A stretch of DNA of 32,479 nucleotides from Gemmatimonadota bacterium (GCA_018969225.1 JAGWYS010000014.1:1-32479); one strand, 5' to 3'. Numbered from the stretch's first letter, positions 7,083 through 14,813 are shown. Program-made: numbers and translations. Notes: generated by a model from the letters alone, not told the origin.

Positions 7083-8456
7083 GTGACGGTCCGGCGCCTG
7101 CGCCCGGCGACCGGGGAGTCCCCGGCCATCGCAGCGCCCCCCGGCGGGGAGTCATCGCTGCTGATGCACGCCGCGTGGCTGATGTCGGTGATGCTCATCC
7201 TGCGCCCGCACGAGCTGGTCCCGGCCATCGCCCCGGTGCGGCCGGTCATCCTGACGACGCTGTTCTCCATCGCGGTGCTGGCGTTCAAGGCGCCCTGGCC
7301 GCAGGTGACCGGCAACCCGGTGGCGCGGCTTTATGCCATGTACCTGGGCTGGGCCATCCTCACCGCGCCCTTCGCCCTGTATCGCGGCGCGACGGTGCTC
7401 ATCGTCCAGAAGATGATGGTGTCGCTGGTGTTCATGGCGCTCATCGCGGCGCTCCCGAGGCGGCTGGGGACGATCCGGACGCTGGCCAACCGGTTCCTCT
7501 TCGCCTATCTCGTGTTCGCGGCGCAGGTGCTCCGCGCCGGCAACGTGGGGGGCACGGGGCGCATCATGGGGCTCACCATGTATGACTCCAACGAGCTCGC
7601 CGTGCTCGCCGTCACGGCGTTCGGCCTGGCCATCGGCGCCATCCGGACGCCCGGGGTGTGGAGCCGCCTCGTCGGCGCGGCCAGCGCGGCGCTGAGCCTC
7701 ATCATCATCGTGCGCTCGGGGTCGCGCGGCGGCGGGATCGCGGCCGTCGTCGCCCTCGCCCTCACGCTGCTCCTCTTCCGCGGGCGGTGGCGCGTGGCAG
7801 GGATCTTTGCGGGGGTGGTGTTCACGCTGCTGGCGATGAGCAACCCCATCTTCCGCGACCGCATCTCGACGGTGGACGAGGTGTCCAGCGACTACAACAT
7901 GACCACCTACAACGGCCGCTGGGAAATCTGGAAGCGGGGCATGTCGTACATCGCCAAGGATCCGGTGATGGGGGTGGGCGTGAACAACTTCACCGAGGCC
8001 GAGGGGCGCAAGCGCCAGGAGAACGGGGTGAAGGGGATGTGGGCCAACGCGCACAACGTCTTCGTGCAGGTGGGGGCGGAGCTGGGGCTGGTGGGGCTGG
8101 GCATCTTCCTGGCGCTCATTGGCGCGGGGTGGCGCGGGGCGCTGGTGGCGTGGAAACACCGCGCGCACCCGGCGGCGATGCCGGAGCTGGCCGTCGCCAT
8201 CGGTGGCCTGGTGGTGGGGGCGGTGTTCCTCAGCCTCGCGTACACGGAGTACGTGTTCTTCCCGCTCGCCCTCGGCGCGGCCGCCGGGCTGGAGTGGCGG
8301 ACGGCTCTTCGGTCCCCCGTGGCCGTGCCGGCGTCGTCCGGCGCCGGGCCCGCCGCCGGACGACGCGTGGCGGGCGCGCGACATCCGCGCAGTCCGCGGT
8401 GGCGCGGCGGCGCGGCGGCGGGGATCCTCCCCGCGCCAACCCAGCTGCCGTCGTAG
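7083..8456 (+). CDS. O-antigen ligase / Wzy-like polymerase family membrane protein
   Basis: Polytopic inner-membrane protein (about 457 residues) of the WaaL/Wzy/TuaE group, which polymerises glycan repeats or ligates them to an acceptor on the periplasmic face. Seen: multiple hydrophobic segments, IIIVRSGSRGGGIAA (the SRGG motif of the Wzy_C domain), a large loop with NGRWEIWKRG, GVGVNNF and WANAHNVFVQVGAELGLVGL with the conserved HN. The start is uncertain: GTG 7083 gives the longest sensible form, and ATG 7164 lies 12 bases after GGGGAG and immediately before the first membrane segment. The 240-bp gap 6843-7082 shows no gene and no clear promoter. The last 45 or so residues are low-complexity, and a 13-bp inverted repeat lies in their coding DNA. 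Confidence 0.88.
   Translation: MTVRRLRPATGESPAIAAPPGGESSLLMHAAWLMSVMLILRPHELVPAIAPVRPVILTTLFSIAVLAFKAPWPQVTGNPVARLYAMYLGWAILTAPFALYRGATVLIVQKMMVSLVFMALIAALPRRLGTIRTLANRFLFAYLVFAAQVLRAGNVGGTGRIMGLTMYDSNELAVLAVTAFGLAIGAIRTPGVWSRLVGAASAALSLIIIVRSGSRGGGIAAVVALALTLLLFRGRWRVAGIFAGVVFTLLAMSNPIFRDRISTVDEVSSDYNMTTYNGRWEIWKRGMSYIAKDPVMGVGVNNFTEAEGRKRQENGVKGMWANAHNVFVQVGAELGLVGLGIFLALIGAGWRGALVAWKHRAHPAAMPELAVAIGGLVVGAVFLSLAYTEYVFFPLALGAAAGLEWRTALRSPVAVPASSGAGPAAGRRVAGARHPRSPRWRGGAAAGILPAPTQLPS
8331..8366. repeat. Perfect 13-bp inverted repeat in the 3' end of the ligase gene
   Basis: GCGTCGTCCGGCG at 8331-8343 and its exact complement CGCCGGACGACGC at 8354-8366 flank a 10-base loop. It sits within the low-complexity C-terminal coding tail, about 90 bases before the stop. 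It could be an early terminator-like structure or a target for DNA-binding proteins; function unknown. Confidence 0.6.
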
Positions 8457-8503
8457 CGTAGCGGCGCGCGAAGGAGCGGCGCGCGCGATGCGCGTCGCAG
8501 CGC

Positions 8504-8563
8504 CTGGCGGTGCGGCGTCTGGCGGTGCGGCGTCTGGCGGTGCGGCGCCTAGCGGCGCGGCGG
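8504..8563. repeat. 15-bp tandem repeat, three and a partial unit
   Basis: CTGGCGGTGCGGCGT occurs at 8504-8518 and 8519-8533, CTGGCGGTGCGGCGC at 8534-8548, and a degenerate unit begins at 8549. The last unit contains the stop codon of the minus-strand glycosyltransferase. The array fills much of the 92-bp gap between two convergent genes. Copy-number change in the spacer units would alter only the spacer, but change in the last unit could alter the glycosyltransferase C-terminus. Confidence 0.75.
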
Positions 8564-9703
8564 CGCGTCCATCACCGCCCGCAGCGCCTGCTCGGTGCTG
8601 CGCACCATGGCCGCGATGCTGAACTGCTCCACGATGCGGGCCCGGGCGATCGCCCCCTGCCGCGCCCGCGTCTCGGCGTCGCCGGCCAGCGCGACCAGCC
8701 ACGCGTCCGCCAGCGCCGCGGCGTCGCCGATGGGCACCACGGCGCCCGTGTCGCCGATGACGAACGCGCTGTCGCCGCAGTCGGTGGCCACGCACGGCAC
8801 CGCCGAGGCCATCGCCTCCCCCAGCACGTTGGGGAACCCCTCGCCGTAGGCGGACGTCAGCGTCACCAGCGACGCGCCGCGAAACGCGGACTCGACCGCC
8901 GTCTCCTCGGGGAGCAGCCGCACCGCGCCCTCGATCCCCAGCGCCCGCGCCTGCGCGTGGAACGCCTCCACCGCCTCCGACGGGCCGCGCCCCATGGCCG
9001 CCAGCCGCACGTCGGGGCGGTGCGCCAGCAGCCGCGCCGCGGCGGTCAGGAACGTGGCGTGGTCCTTCATGGGATCCAGCCGCGCCGGGAGCAGGATGAG
9101 CGGCTCGTCGGCGCCATACCCGTGCCGCGCCCGCCACCGCGCCCCGTCCGCCGCGTCGGGGCGGAAGCGGTCGGTGTTGATGCCGTTGGGGATCACCAGG
9201 CACCGGTCGGCGGGATAGCCGCGCGCCACGTGGAAGCTCCGCCCCGCGTGCGAATTGGCGATGGAGCGGTCGGCCCACCGCGCCAGCTGGCACCCCAGCT
9301 GGAACACCCGGTAGCGGAAGGTGCCCAGCGAGCCGGAGGGCTGCGTGGACACGCGGATCCCCCACACCACCGGGCACCGCAGGAGCCCGCCCAGCAGCAG
9401 CGCCACCTCGTTGGCCCCGGACATGTAGCCGTGCACCACCGTGGGGCCGAACGCGCGCGCCTCCGCCAGCAGCGCGCGACCGAAGCGCACCGTGTCCCAC
9501 CGCCCGCGCTTCGCCGGACGCAGCAGCGTCACCCCGGCGGGCAGCTTGGCCTCAAGGACGCCCCCCGCGTACATTGGGGCGATCGCGACGGCGTGCCCCT
9601 CGGCCACCAGCCCGCCGGCCAGGTTGAGCAGCTGGCGCTCCGCCCCGCCCACCTCGAGCGCTCGGATGATGAACAACACGCGAATCTGCGGTGCAGAAGC
9701 CAT
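8549..9703 (-). CDS. Glycosyltransferase family 4 (GT-B fold)
   Basis: 384-residue retaining glycosyltransferase. N-terminal GT-B part: IRVLFIIRALEVGGAERQLLNLAGGL with the GGAE loop. The hinge region has CLVIPNGINTDRFRP. The donor-binding half has LILLPARLDPMKDHATFLTAA, LAAMGRGPS and SAYGEGFPNVLGEAMASAVPCVAT, the E-x7-E type motif, followed by GDTGAVVPIGD. It is convergent with the ligase gene and divergent from the GT-A-type gene whose start lies about 10-67 bases away, so both may be driven from one short control region. ATG 9703 is the first family-like start. The 15-bp repeat touches its stop codon. Donor and acceptor are unknown. Confidence 0.93.
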   Translation of the reverse strand: MASAPQIRVLFIIRALEVGGAERQLLNLAGGLVAEGHAVAIAPMYAGGVLEAKLPAGVTLLRPAKRGRWDTVRFGRALLAEARAFGPTVVHGYMSGANEVALLLGGLLRCPVVWGIRVSTQPSGSLGTFRYRVFQLGCQLARWADRSIANSHAGRSFHVARGYPADRCLVIPNGINTDRFRPDAADGARWRARHGYGADEPLILLPARLDPMKDHATFLTAAARLLAHRPDVRLAAMGRGPSEAVEAFHAQARALGIEGAVRLLPEETAVESAFRGASLVTLTSAYGEGFPNVLGEAMASAVPCVATDCGDSAFVIGDTGAVVPIGDAAALADAWLVALAGDAETRARQGAIARARIVEQFSIAAMVRSTEQALRAVMDAPPRR

Positions 9704-9718
9704 GGGGACGCGGTGTCA

Positions 9719-9754
9719 GTGGTGACGCAGGTGGTGACGCAGGTGGTGACGCAG
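9719..9754 (+). repeat. Three exact 12-bp tandem repeats at the 5' end of a glycosyltransferase gene
   Basis: GTGGTGACGCAG is repeated three times without change (9719-9754) and the next bases begin a fourth unit. Read in the frame of the downstream gene, each unit encodes Val-Val-Thr-Gln and contains two GTG codons. Depending on the start used, the array is either leader DNA or a repeated N-terminus. A whole-unit copy change would keep the frame. Confidence 0.8.
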
Positions 9755-9769
9755 GTGCGGCGGCGCCTC

Positions 9770-10696
9770 ATGCGGGAGCTGCAGGCGGCCGCCTGGCGCC
9801 GTACCGCCCGCATGATCGACGCCACGCCCCCGACGGGGGCGGCGCGCCACGCCGTCACGGTCCTCACCATGGTCGGCACCCGCGAGGTGGACGCCTACCT
9901 GGTGGCCCTCAAGTCCTTCCACCGGTACCTGCCGGCGCAGGTGGAGGTGATGGACGACGGGTCGCTCACCGAGGACGACCGGCGGCGCCTCGCGCATCAT
10001 GTGCCGGGGATCCGCTTCAGCACGTACGCCGACGTCCCGGCCGACCGGTGCCAGTCGGGGGGCTGCTGGGAGCGCCTCTACCGCATTGCCGCGCTCAACC
10101 GCGACCAGTACGTCATCCAGCTGGACTCGGACACGGTCACCACCACCGACCCGACGGAGGTGCGCGCCGCCGTGGAGGCGGGGCGCGGGTTCGTGATCGC
10201 CGGCGGGCTGGAGGGATCGGCGCTGGTGGACTACGCGTCGGCGGCGGCGGCCGCGCGGCTGCAGCCGCTGGGGCACATGCAGCGCGACGCGGAGATCGCC
10301 CTCCCTCACCTGGCCTTCGGGAGCCGGTACGTGCGCGGCTGCGCCGCCTTCTGCGGCTTCCCCCCCGGCAGCGTGACGCGCGAGGGCATCGAGGCCATCC
10401 ACGCCGTCATGGCCGGGCACCTCGGGGCGCGCTGGAGCGAGTGGGGGAGCGAGCAGGTGGCGTCCAACCTGCTCGTGGCCAACGCGGCGGGGACGCAGGT
10501 GCTCCCCGCCCCGAAGTACTGCTCCCACTACCCCGAGTCGTACCACCTCGTGCGCCGCCCTGAGATCGCCTTCGTACACTTCATCGGGAGCCACCGGTAC
10601 GACCGCGGCAACTACCGCGCGCTCGCCCGGGACGCCCTCGACGCGCTCGCCCGCCGCGGCCAGGGCGGGTCCGGCGCGGGCGCCGGATCCGCCTGA
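9770..10696 (+). CDS. GT-A-fold glycosyltransferase-like protein
   Basis: 308 residues if begun at ATG 9770; GTG codons at 9713 or in the 12-bp repeats would add up to 19 residues. Visible motifs: an N-terminal strand HAVTVLTMVGTREVDAYLVALKSF, an acidic MDDGS turn, and a DXD-type metal and nucleotide-sugar site in YVIQLDSDTVTT. Near the C-terminus FVHFIGSHRYD resembles the terminal His-x-x-Gly block of GT8-like enzymes. Cysteines near the middle (CQSGGCW, CAAFCGF) are unusual. The gene is divergent from the GT4 gene and convergent with the lipoprotein gene, separated by 22 bases with a hairpin. The fold call is fairly secure; the family assignment and substrate are not. Confidence 0.72.
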   Translation: MRELQAAAWRRTARMIDATPPTGAARHAVTVLTMVGTREVDAYLVALKSFHRYLPAQVEVMDDGSLTEDDRRRLAHHVPGIRFSTYADVPADRCQSGGCWERLYRIAALNRDQYVIQLDSDTVTTTDPTEVRAAVEAGRGFVIAGGLEGSALVDYASAAAAARLQPLGHMQRDAEIALPHLAFGSRYVRGCAAFCGFPPGSVTREGIEAIHAVMAGHLGARWSEWGSEQVASNLLVANAAGTQVLPAPKYCSHYPESYHLVRRPEIAFVHFIGSHRYDRGNYRALARDALDALARRGQGGSGAGAGSA

Positions 10697-10713
10697 GGCC
10701 GCGGCGGGCCTCA
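10694..10713. terminator. Short hairpin between convergent genes
   Basis: TGAGGCC and GGCCTCA form a 7-bp stem with a six-base loop. It begins at the stop codon of the plus-strand glycosyltransferase and ends five bases before the stop of the minus-strand lipoprotein. Position suggests a bidirectional terminator, but there is no U-tract on either side. Confidence 0.4.
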
Positions 10714-10718
10714 CGCGA

Positions 10719-12464
10719 CTACCGCCGGTACCAGAGGTACTGGTAGGAGTCGTAGTACTGCTGGTTGAACTGCTTGCTCCCCGCCAGCCACGCCCCCGCC
10801 ATGGCCCCGTCGGCGATCGAGTCGGCCACGGCCACGTACCGGCGGTCCCCCGTCTGCCGCCCCACGAAGGCGAAGCCGTTCACGATCAGCATGTTGAGGT
10901 CCGGCACCGGCAGCAGGTCGTCGGGACCCGTGCACTGGACGTCGATGTACGTGAACGCACGGCTGGCCGGGCGCCACGAGCTCTGGTGCAGGTAGTCCAC
11001 CGCCCGCCTGATGGTGGTCACCACCGCCGGGTTGGCCGTGTGCCGCTCGTAGTACTTGATGAGGGCGTCGTTCTGGAGCCCCACCATGAAGTTCCCCTGG
11101 TGGCTGCACCAGTTGGGCCAGGCGTAGCGCCCGTCGGGCTGCTGGAGCGACATGATGTTGTTGACGTAGGCCGTGGTCTTGGCGGCCCAGCCGTCGCTGG
11201 TGTCCCCCAGTTCCCACGCCAGCAGGCTGGCCACCAGCATGCGCGCCTGGATGCGCCCCTCGATGTACTCCCCGGTCGGGTTGGCCAGCGCGGCCGGGCT
11301 GAACGCCGCGGTGGCGCGGCCGGCCGAGTTGACCACGGCCGTCCGGGACGCCGGGTCGCCGGTGAGCCAGTAGTGCATCGCCACCCCCTCCAGCGCCATC
11401 CAGTGCGGCGACGGGTTGAAGCCGCTCCCCGCCAGGTACTGGTCGCGGTAGTTGATCGCCAGCGCCACGGCGCGCTTCCAGTACTCGAGGTCCCCCGACC
11501 GGATCCAGTAGGCGAAGTGGTTGGACGCCCGGTCGTAGTAGTTCGAGTACTCCCACTGGGCGCCGTTGGCCGCCCAGTGCTGGTCGGCGAAGGTGCGGAA
11601 CTGGCTCTCGTAGAGGGTGTTGGGGTTGTCGGCCACCGAAATGGTGGGCCCCACCAGCCCGGTGGACAGCAGGAAGGCCCGGTCACGGGGATAGGTGACG
11701 GCCGGAGGCGTGGCGGCGGGGATCGGCCACGGCGCCGGGTCGGCCGTCGTGCGCGTGACCCCCACGTTGAGCTGCATCGTGGTCACCGCCGGATTGGCCT
11801 GGAACTGCAGCAGCACGGCCCGCAGGCTGCCGTCGGCGTAGCGCCCCTGCAGCGCCTGCAGCACCCGCGGCACCTCCTTGGTGCCGTCGGAGAGGGCCGT
11901 GGTCGCCAGGTCCTTCTCGAACAGCCACCCCTTGGGGAGGGGGATGCCGTTGGAGGAGAGCGGCGCGGCCGCCGCCGGGTCCAGCACCGTCAGCGCCAGC
12001 GCCAGCTGCTTGGTGGGCGCGGGGGGTGGCGGGGGCGGCGGCGTGGCCGTGTCGGTGGCGGGGCGGTCGGCCACCGACATCGGCACCGTCGCGCTGCAGC
12101 TCGAGAGCGTGGCCATCAGCACCACGGTCCCGGCGCGGAGCCCGCGGGCGTAGCTCCCCGCGATCGACACGATGGACGTGTTGCTGGAGCTCCAGACGGG
12201 CGTCCCGGAGATCGTCTGGCCGTTGACCTTCCGGCGCAGGAGGATCGTCGAGAGCTTCGCGCTGTCACCCACCAGCAGGGAGCTGTCCGTCGCCGTGGCC
12301 AGGAGGCAGGACGTCGTGGAAGAGGTGGTGGCCATGAGGGGGTCGGGGAGATCGGCTCCCGGGGACACCGGGGCGTCCCGGCAGGCGCCGAGGACAGCCA
12401 GGAGCGGGAGCAGTAGCGCGCCAACGCCCGCAAGGCGTCGGCCAGTGACAGTAGACTGGTCCAT
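10719..12464 (-). CDS. Secreted lipoprotein: bacterial Ig-like domain plus alpha/alpha-toroid-like domain, behind a c-di-GMP riboswitch
   Basis: 581-residue predicted lipoprotein. The signal peptide ends in the lipobox VLGAC (C28). Residues of about 50-135 look like a BIG2-type Ig domain (DSAKLSTILLRR, PVWSSSNTSIVSI, GLRAGTVVLMATL). A Thr/Pro linker with seven prolines in a row follows. The remainder, of about 420 residues, is rich in Trp, Tyr and His with repeated helix pairs (YYDRASNHFAYWIRSGDLEYWKRAVALA, HWMALEGVAMHYWLTGD, RIQARMLVASLLAWELGD, LQQPDGRYAWPNWCSHQ), the look of an (alpha/alpha) toroid as in polysaccharide lyases and glycosidases. No known catalytic signature is recognised, so the enzyme idea is inference. 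The start ATG 12464 lies just after the riboswitch. Confidence 0.8.
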   Translation of the reverse strand: MDQSTVTGRRLAGVGALLLPLLAVLGACRDAPVSPGADLPDPLMATTSSTTSCLLATATDSSLLVGDSAKLSTILLRRKVNGQTISGTPVWSSSNTSIVSIAGSYARGLRAGTVVLMATLSSCSATVPMSVADRPATDTATPPPPPPPAPTKQLALALTVLDPAAAAPLSSNGIPLPKGWLFEKDLATTALSDGTKEVPRVLQALQGRYADGSLRAVLLQFQANPAVTTMQLNVGVTRTTADPAPWPIPAATPPAVTYPRDRAFLLSTGLVGPTISVADNPNTLYESQFRTFADQHWAANGAQWEYSNYYDRASNHFAYWIRSGDLEYWKRAVALAINYRDQYLAGSGFNPSPHWMALEGVAMHYWLTGDPASRTAVVNSAGRATAAFSPAALANPTGEYIEGRIQARMLVASLLAWELGDTSDGWAAKTTAYVNNIMSLQQPDGRYAWPNWCSHQGNFMVGLQNDALIKYYERHTANPAVVTTIRRAVDYLHQSSWRPASRAFTYIDVQCTGPDDLLPVPDLNMLIVNGFAFVGRQTGDRRYVAVADSIADGAMAGAWLAGSKQFNQQYYDSYQYLWYRR

Positions 12465-12483
12465 GGTCCGCTCAGGTAACAGG

Positions 12484-12586
12484 TTCGGAAGCCCGACCGG
12501 CCTGGTGTGCCCCGGAGGTGGGGCACGCGGTAGCCTCGTGGCTTTGCGTCCCGCGCTTTCGCGCGGTTTGCCGTTTCGCGCGGTTG
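12484..12586 (-). ncRNA. Cyclic di-GMP-I riboswitch (GEMM-I)
   Basis: On the minus strand the core matches the c-di-GMP-I aptamer: GGCAAACC (12572-12565), a short stem with a GAAA tetraloop, then GGGACGCAAAGCC running to about 12538. After this come the tetraloop-receptor side GAGGCTACC, a long stem GTGCCCC/GGGGCAC (loop ACCTCC), and a GGTCGGGCTTCCG 3' closing segment resembling the family's GGGTTACCG end. Only about 20 bases separate the aptamer from ATG 12464, so translation control is more likely than termination. Outer P1 pairing is weak by eye. The rest of the 429-bp divergent spacer 12465-12893 holds one further hairpin (12637-12656) and the asnB promoter. Confidence 0.9.
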
Positions 12587-12636
12587 ACCCGCGGCCCATG
12601 CCCGTGCACCTGGCGCAGGCTGGCCCGGCCACCACC

Positions 12637-12656
12637 GGGGCGACACCCGTCGCCCC
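12637..12656. other. Perfect hairpin upstream of the riboswitch
   Basis: GGGGCGAC ACCC GTCGCCCC is a perfect 8-bp stem with a four-base loop in the divergent spacer. It lies about 50 bases upstream of the aptamer in the minus-strand sense. No U-tract follows. It might insulate the two divergent units; function unknown. Confidence 0.4.
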
Positions 12657-12881
12657 CCTGCCGCCGCCGCGGGGCGTGCCCGCGACGCGCCAAGGGGGAA
12701 GGCCGCTCCACCGACCGGGGTGACGGGAGCCTCCTTCCTCCCCACCCCGGCATCGCGTCCACCGCCACAGTGGACCCTCTCCCCGGCGCCGAATCGTATG
12801 CGCGGGGGGGGCGGGGAGTTCATCCTGCGGTGTCCTCCGTCACCGGACGCCGGCGCGCCGCCCCCCCCCGGCGCGCGCGCC

Positions 12882-12893
12882 TATATTGCGCGC
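12882..12893 (+). promoter_or_regulatory. Leaderless-type -10 element of asnB
   Basis: TATATT (12882-12887), six bases GCGCGC, then ATG 12894. The hexamer is the only AT-rich stretch in a long GC run. The same geometry recurs at 2877-2888, 15982-15993, 19940-19951 and 27348-27359. No -35 box is visible in the upstream G/C run. Confidence 0.65.
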
Positions 12894-14813
12894 ATGTGCG
12901 GAATCGTCGGCACCTTGCGCCTGCGCGAGCGCGTGGACCCGGAGCGGCTCGTGGCGCAGCGCGACACGCTGGTCCACCGGGGCCCCGACTCCGCGGGGCT
13001 CTGGATCGCGCCCGACGGCCGCGTCGGGCTGGCCCATCGGCGGCTGGCCATCATCGACCTCTCCCCCGGCGGTCACCAGCCCATGGTGGACCCCCGCACG
13101 GGCGCGGTGATCACCTTCAACGGCGAGATCTACAACTACCGCGCGCTCCGGGACGCGCTCGCCGCCCTCGGCCACGAGGCCGCCACGCAGTCGGACACCG
13201 AGGTCATCCTCCTGGCCTACCGGGCGTGGGGGGTGGACTGCCTCCCCCGGCTGCAGGGGATGTTCGCCTTCGCGCTGTACGACCCGCAGCAGCACCGCCT
13301 GCTGCTGGCGCGCGACCGCGCCGGCGAGAAGCCGCTGTTCCTCTGGCGCACCGAGGGGCAGCTGAGCTTTGCCAGCGAGGTCAAGGCGCTGCTGGCCGAC
13401 CCGGCCTGCCCGCGGCGCCTCACCCTCGACGGCCTCAACGCGTACCTCGCGTACGGGTACGCCACCGGCGAGCACACCCTCTGGGCCGACATCTCGCAGC
13501 TGCCCCCCGGCGGGTGGATGACGGTGGACACCCGCACGGGCGAGACCGCCAGCGGGGCCTACTGGACGCTGCCGCAGCCGCCCATGTCGGCCCCGTCCGC
13601 CGGCGGCGCGGCGGACGACGGTGACCTCGAGGCGCTCGCCGCACGGCTCGATGGCGTGCTCGAGGGCGCCGTGCGCCGGCAGCTGGTGGCCGACGTGCCG
13701 GTGGGGATCCTGCTCAGCGGCGGGGTGGACTCCAGCCTCGTGACGGCCATGGCCGCCCGCGTCAGCGAGCGGCCGGTGCGCACCTTCACCGTGCGCTTCC
13801 CCGACGCCCCCCACGCCGACGAGGGCCCCTTCGCCCGCCAGGTGGCGCAGCACTTCGGTACGCACCACACCGAGCTGGAGGCGGAGCCGGCCACCCCCGA
13901 CCTGCTGCGGACACTGGCCGCGCAGTACGACACCCCCATTGCCGACTCCTCGATGCTCCCCACCTACCTGGTCAGCCGCGCCATCCGGCGCGAGGCCACG
14001 GTGGCGCTGGGGGGTGACGGCGGCGACGAGCTGTTCGGTGGCTACCTGCGCTACCCCGCGCTGCTGCAGCAGGCGCAGTGGCGCCGGCAGCTGCCGGCGT
14101 GGGTGCGGCGTCCCCTCGCCCGGGGCGCGCTGGCGTTCTGGCCGCCCACGGCGCGCGGACACGGCTGGCTGGAAGCCCTGGGCGGTTCGGCGGAGGAGGG
14201 GCTGGCCGCCGCCGGCCGTTTGCTGCGCCCGCGGGAGCGGCAGGCCCTCATCCCCCGCCTGCGGTCCGCAGCGGCGGAGCGGGTCCTCGCCCCCGAGCGG
14301 CTGCGCGGCACGCTGACCCGCGACCGCGAGGGGCTGGTGGCCCGCGCCACCGCCCTGGACTTCGCCACCTACATGGTGGACGACGTGCTGGTGAAGGTGG
14401 ACCGCGCCAGCATGCTGGCCTCGCTCGAGGTGCGCGCCCCGCTGCTGGACGCCGAGATGATCACCTTCGCCTTCGGCGCCGTCCCCGACGCGGCCAAGGT
14501 CTCGCCGAGTGCCCGCAAGCGACTGCTGCGCCAGCTGGGGCGTCGCCTGCTCCCTCCGTCGCTGGACCTCGCGCGCAAGCAGGGGTTTGCCATCCCGGTG
14601 TCCGACTGGATGCGCGGCCCGTGGCGCCCGTTGCTGCGGCCGCTGCTGGAGGACGCCGCGCACCCGCTGCTGGGCGCGCTGCTGGACCGGGACGGGTGCC
14701 GCCGGTTGGCGGCCCGGCTGGACGCCGGCGCGCCCGTGGGGGAGCCGCTCTTTGCGCTCCTGATGCTGGGGCTGTGGGCCGACGCCTACCGGGTCAGCGA
14801 CGTGGCGGGGTGA
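12894..14813 (+). CDS. asnB: Glutamine-hydrolysing asparagine synthase family amidotransferase
   Basis: 639-residue cytoplasmic enzyme with the class II glutaminase domain first and the ATP-dependent synthetase domain second. Start MCGIVG leaves Cys2 as the N-terminal nucleophile after Met removal, which fixes ATG 12894. Glutaminase markers: HRGPDSAGLW, HRRLAIIDLSPGGHQP, FNGEIYNY. Synthetase markers: the PP-loop SGGVDSS (about 275-281), ALGGDGGDELFGGY, DRASMLASLEVRAPLLD and the late ARKQGFAIPVSDWMRG. It could make asparagine. Embedded among glycosyltransferases, however, it may amidate a sugar acid or lipid-linked precursor, as reported for AsnB-like proteins in other polysaccharide loci; that is inference. 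Its 3' end overlaps the convergent GT2 gene by 20 bases. It is divergent from the riboswitch-controlled lipoprotein. Confidence 0.95.
   Translation: MCGIVGTLRLRERVDPERLVAQRDTLVHRGPDSAGLWIAPDGRVGLAHRRLAIIDLSPGGHQPMVDPRTGAVITFNGEIYNYRALRDALAALGHEAATQSDTEVILLAYRAWGVDCLPRLQGMFAFALYDPQQHRLLLARDRAGEKPLFLWRTEGQLSFASEVKALLADPACPRRLTLDGLNAYLAYGYATGEHTLWADISQLPPGGWMTVDTRTGETASGAYWTLPQPPMSAPSAGGAADDGDLEALAARLDGVLEGAVRRQLVADVPVGILLSGGVDSSLVTAMAARVSERPVRTFTVRFPDAPHADEGPFARQVAQHFGTHHTELEAEPATPDLLRTLAAQYDTPIADSSMLPTYLVSRAIRREATVALGGDGGDELFGGYLRYPALLQQAQWRRQLPAWVRRPLARGALAFWPPTARGHGWLEALGGSAEEGLAAAGRLLRPRERQALIPRLRSAAAERVLAPERLRGTLTRDREGLVARATALDFATYMVDDVLVKVDRASMLASLEVRAPLLDAEMITFAFGAVPDAAKVSPSARKRLLRQLGRRLLPPSLDLARKQGFAIPVSDWMRGPWRPLLRPLLEDAAHPLLGALLDRDGCRRLAARLDAGAPVGEPLFALLMLGLWADAYRVSDVAG

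Noticed and set aside
12720-12893. In-frame extension of AsnB upstream of MCGIVG
   Set aside because: The enzyme needs Cys2 as its N-terminal nucleophile, and a promoter-like hexamer lies inside the extension.
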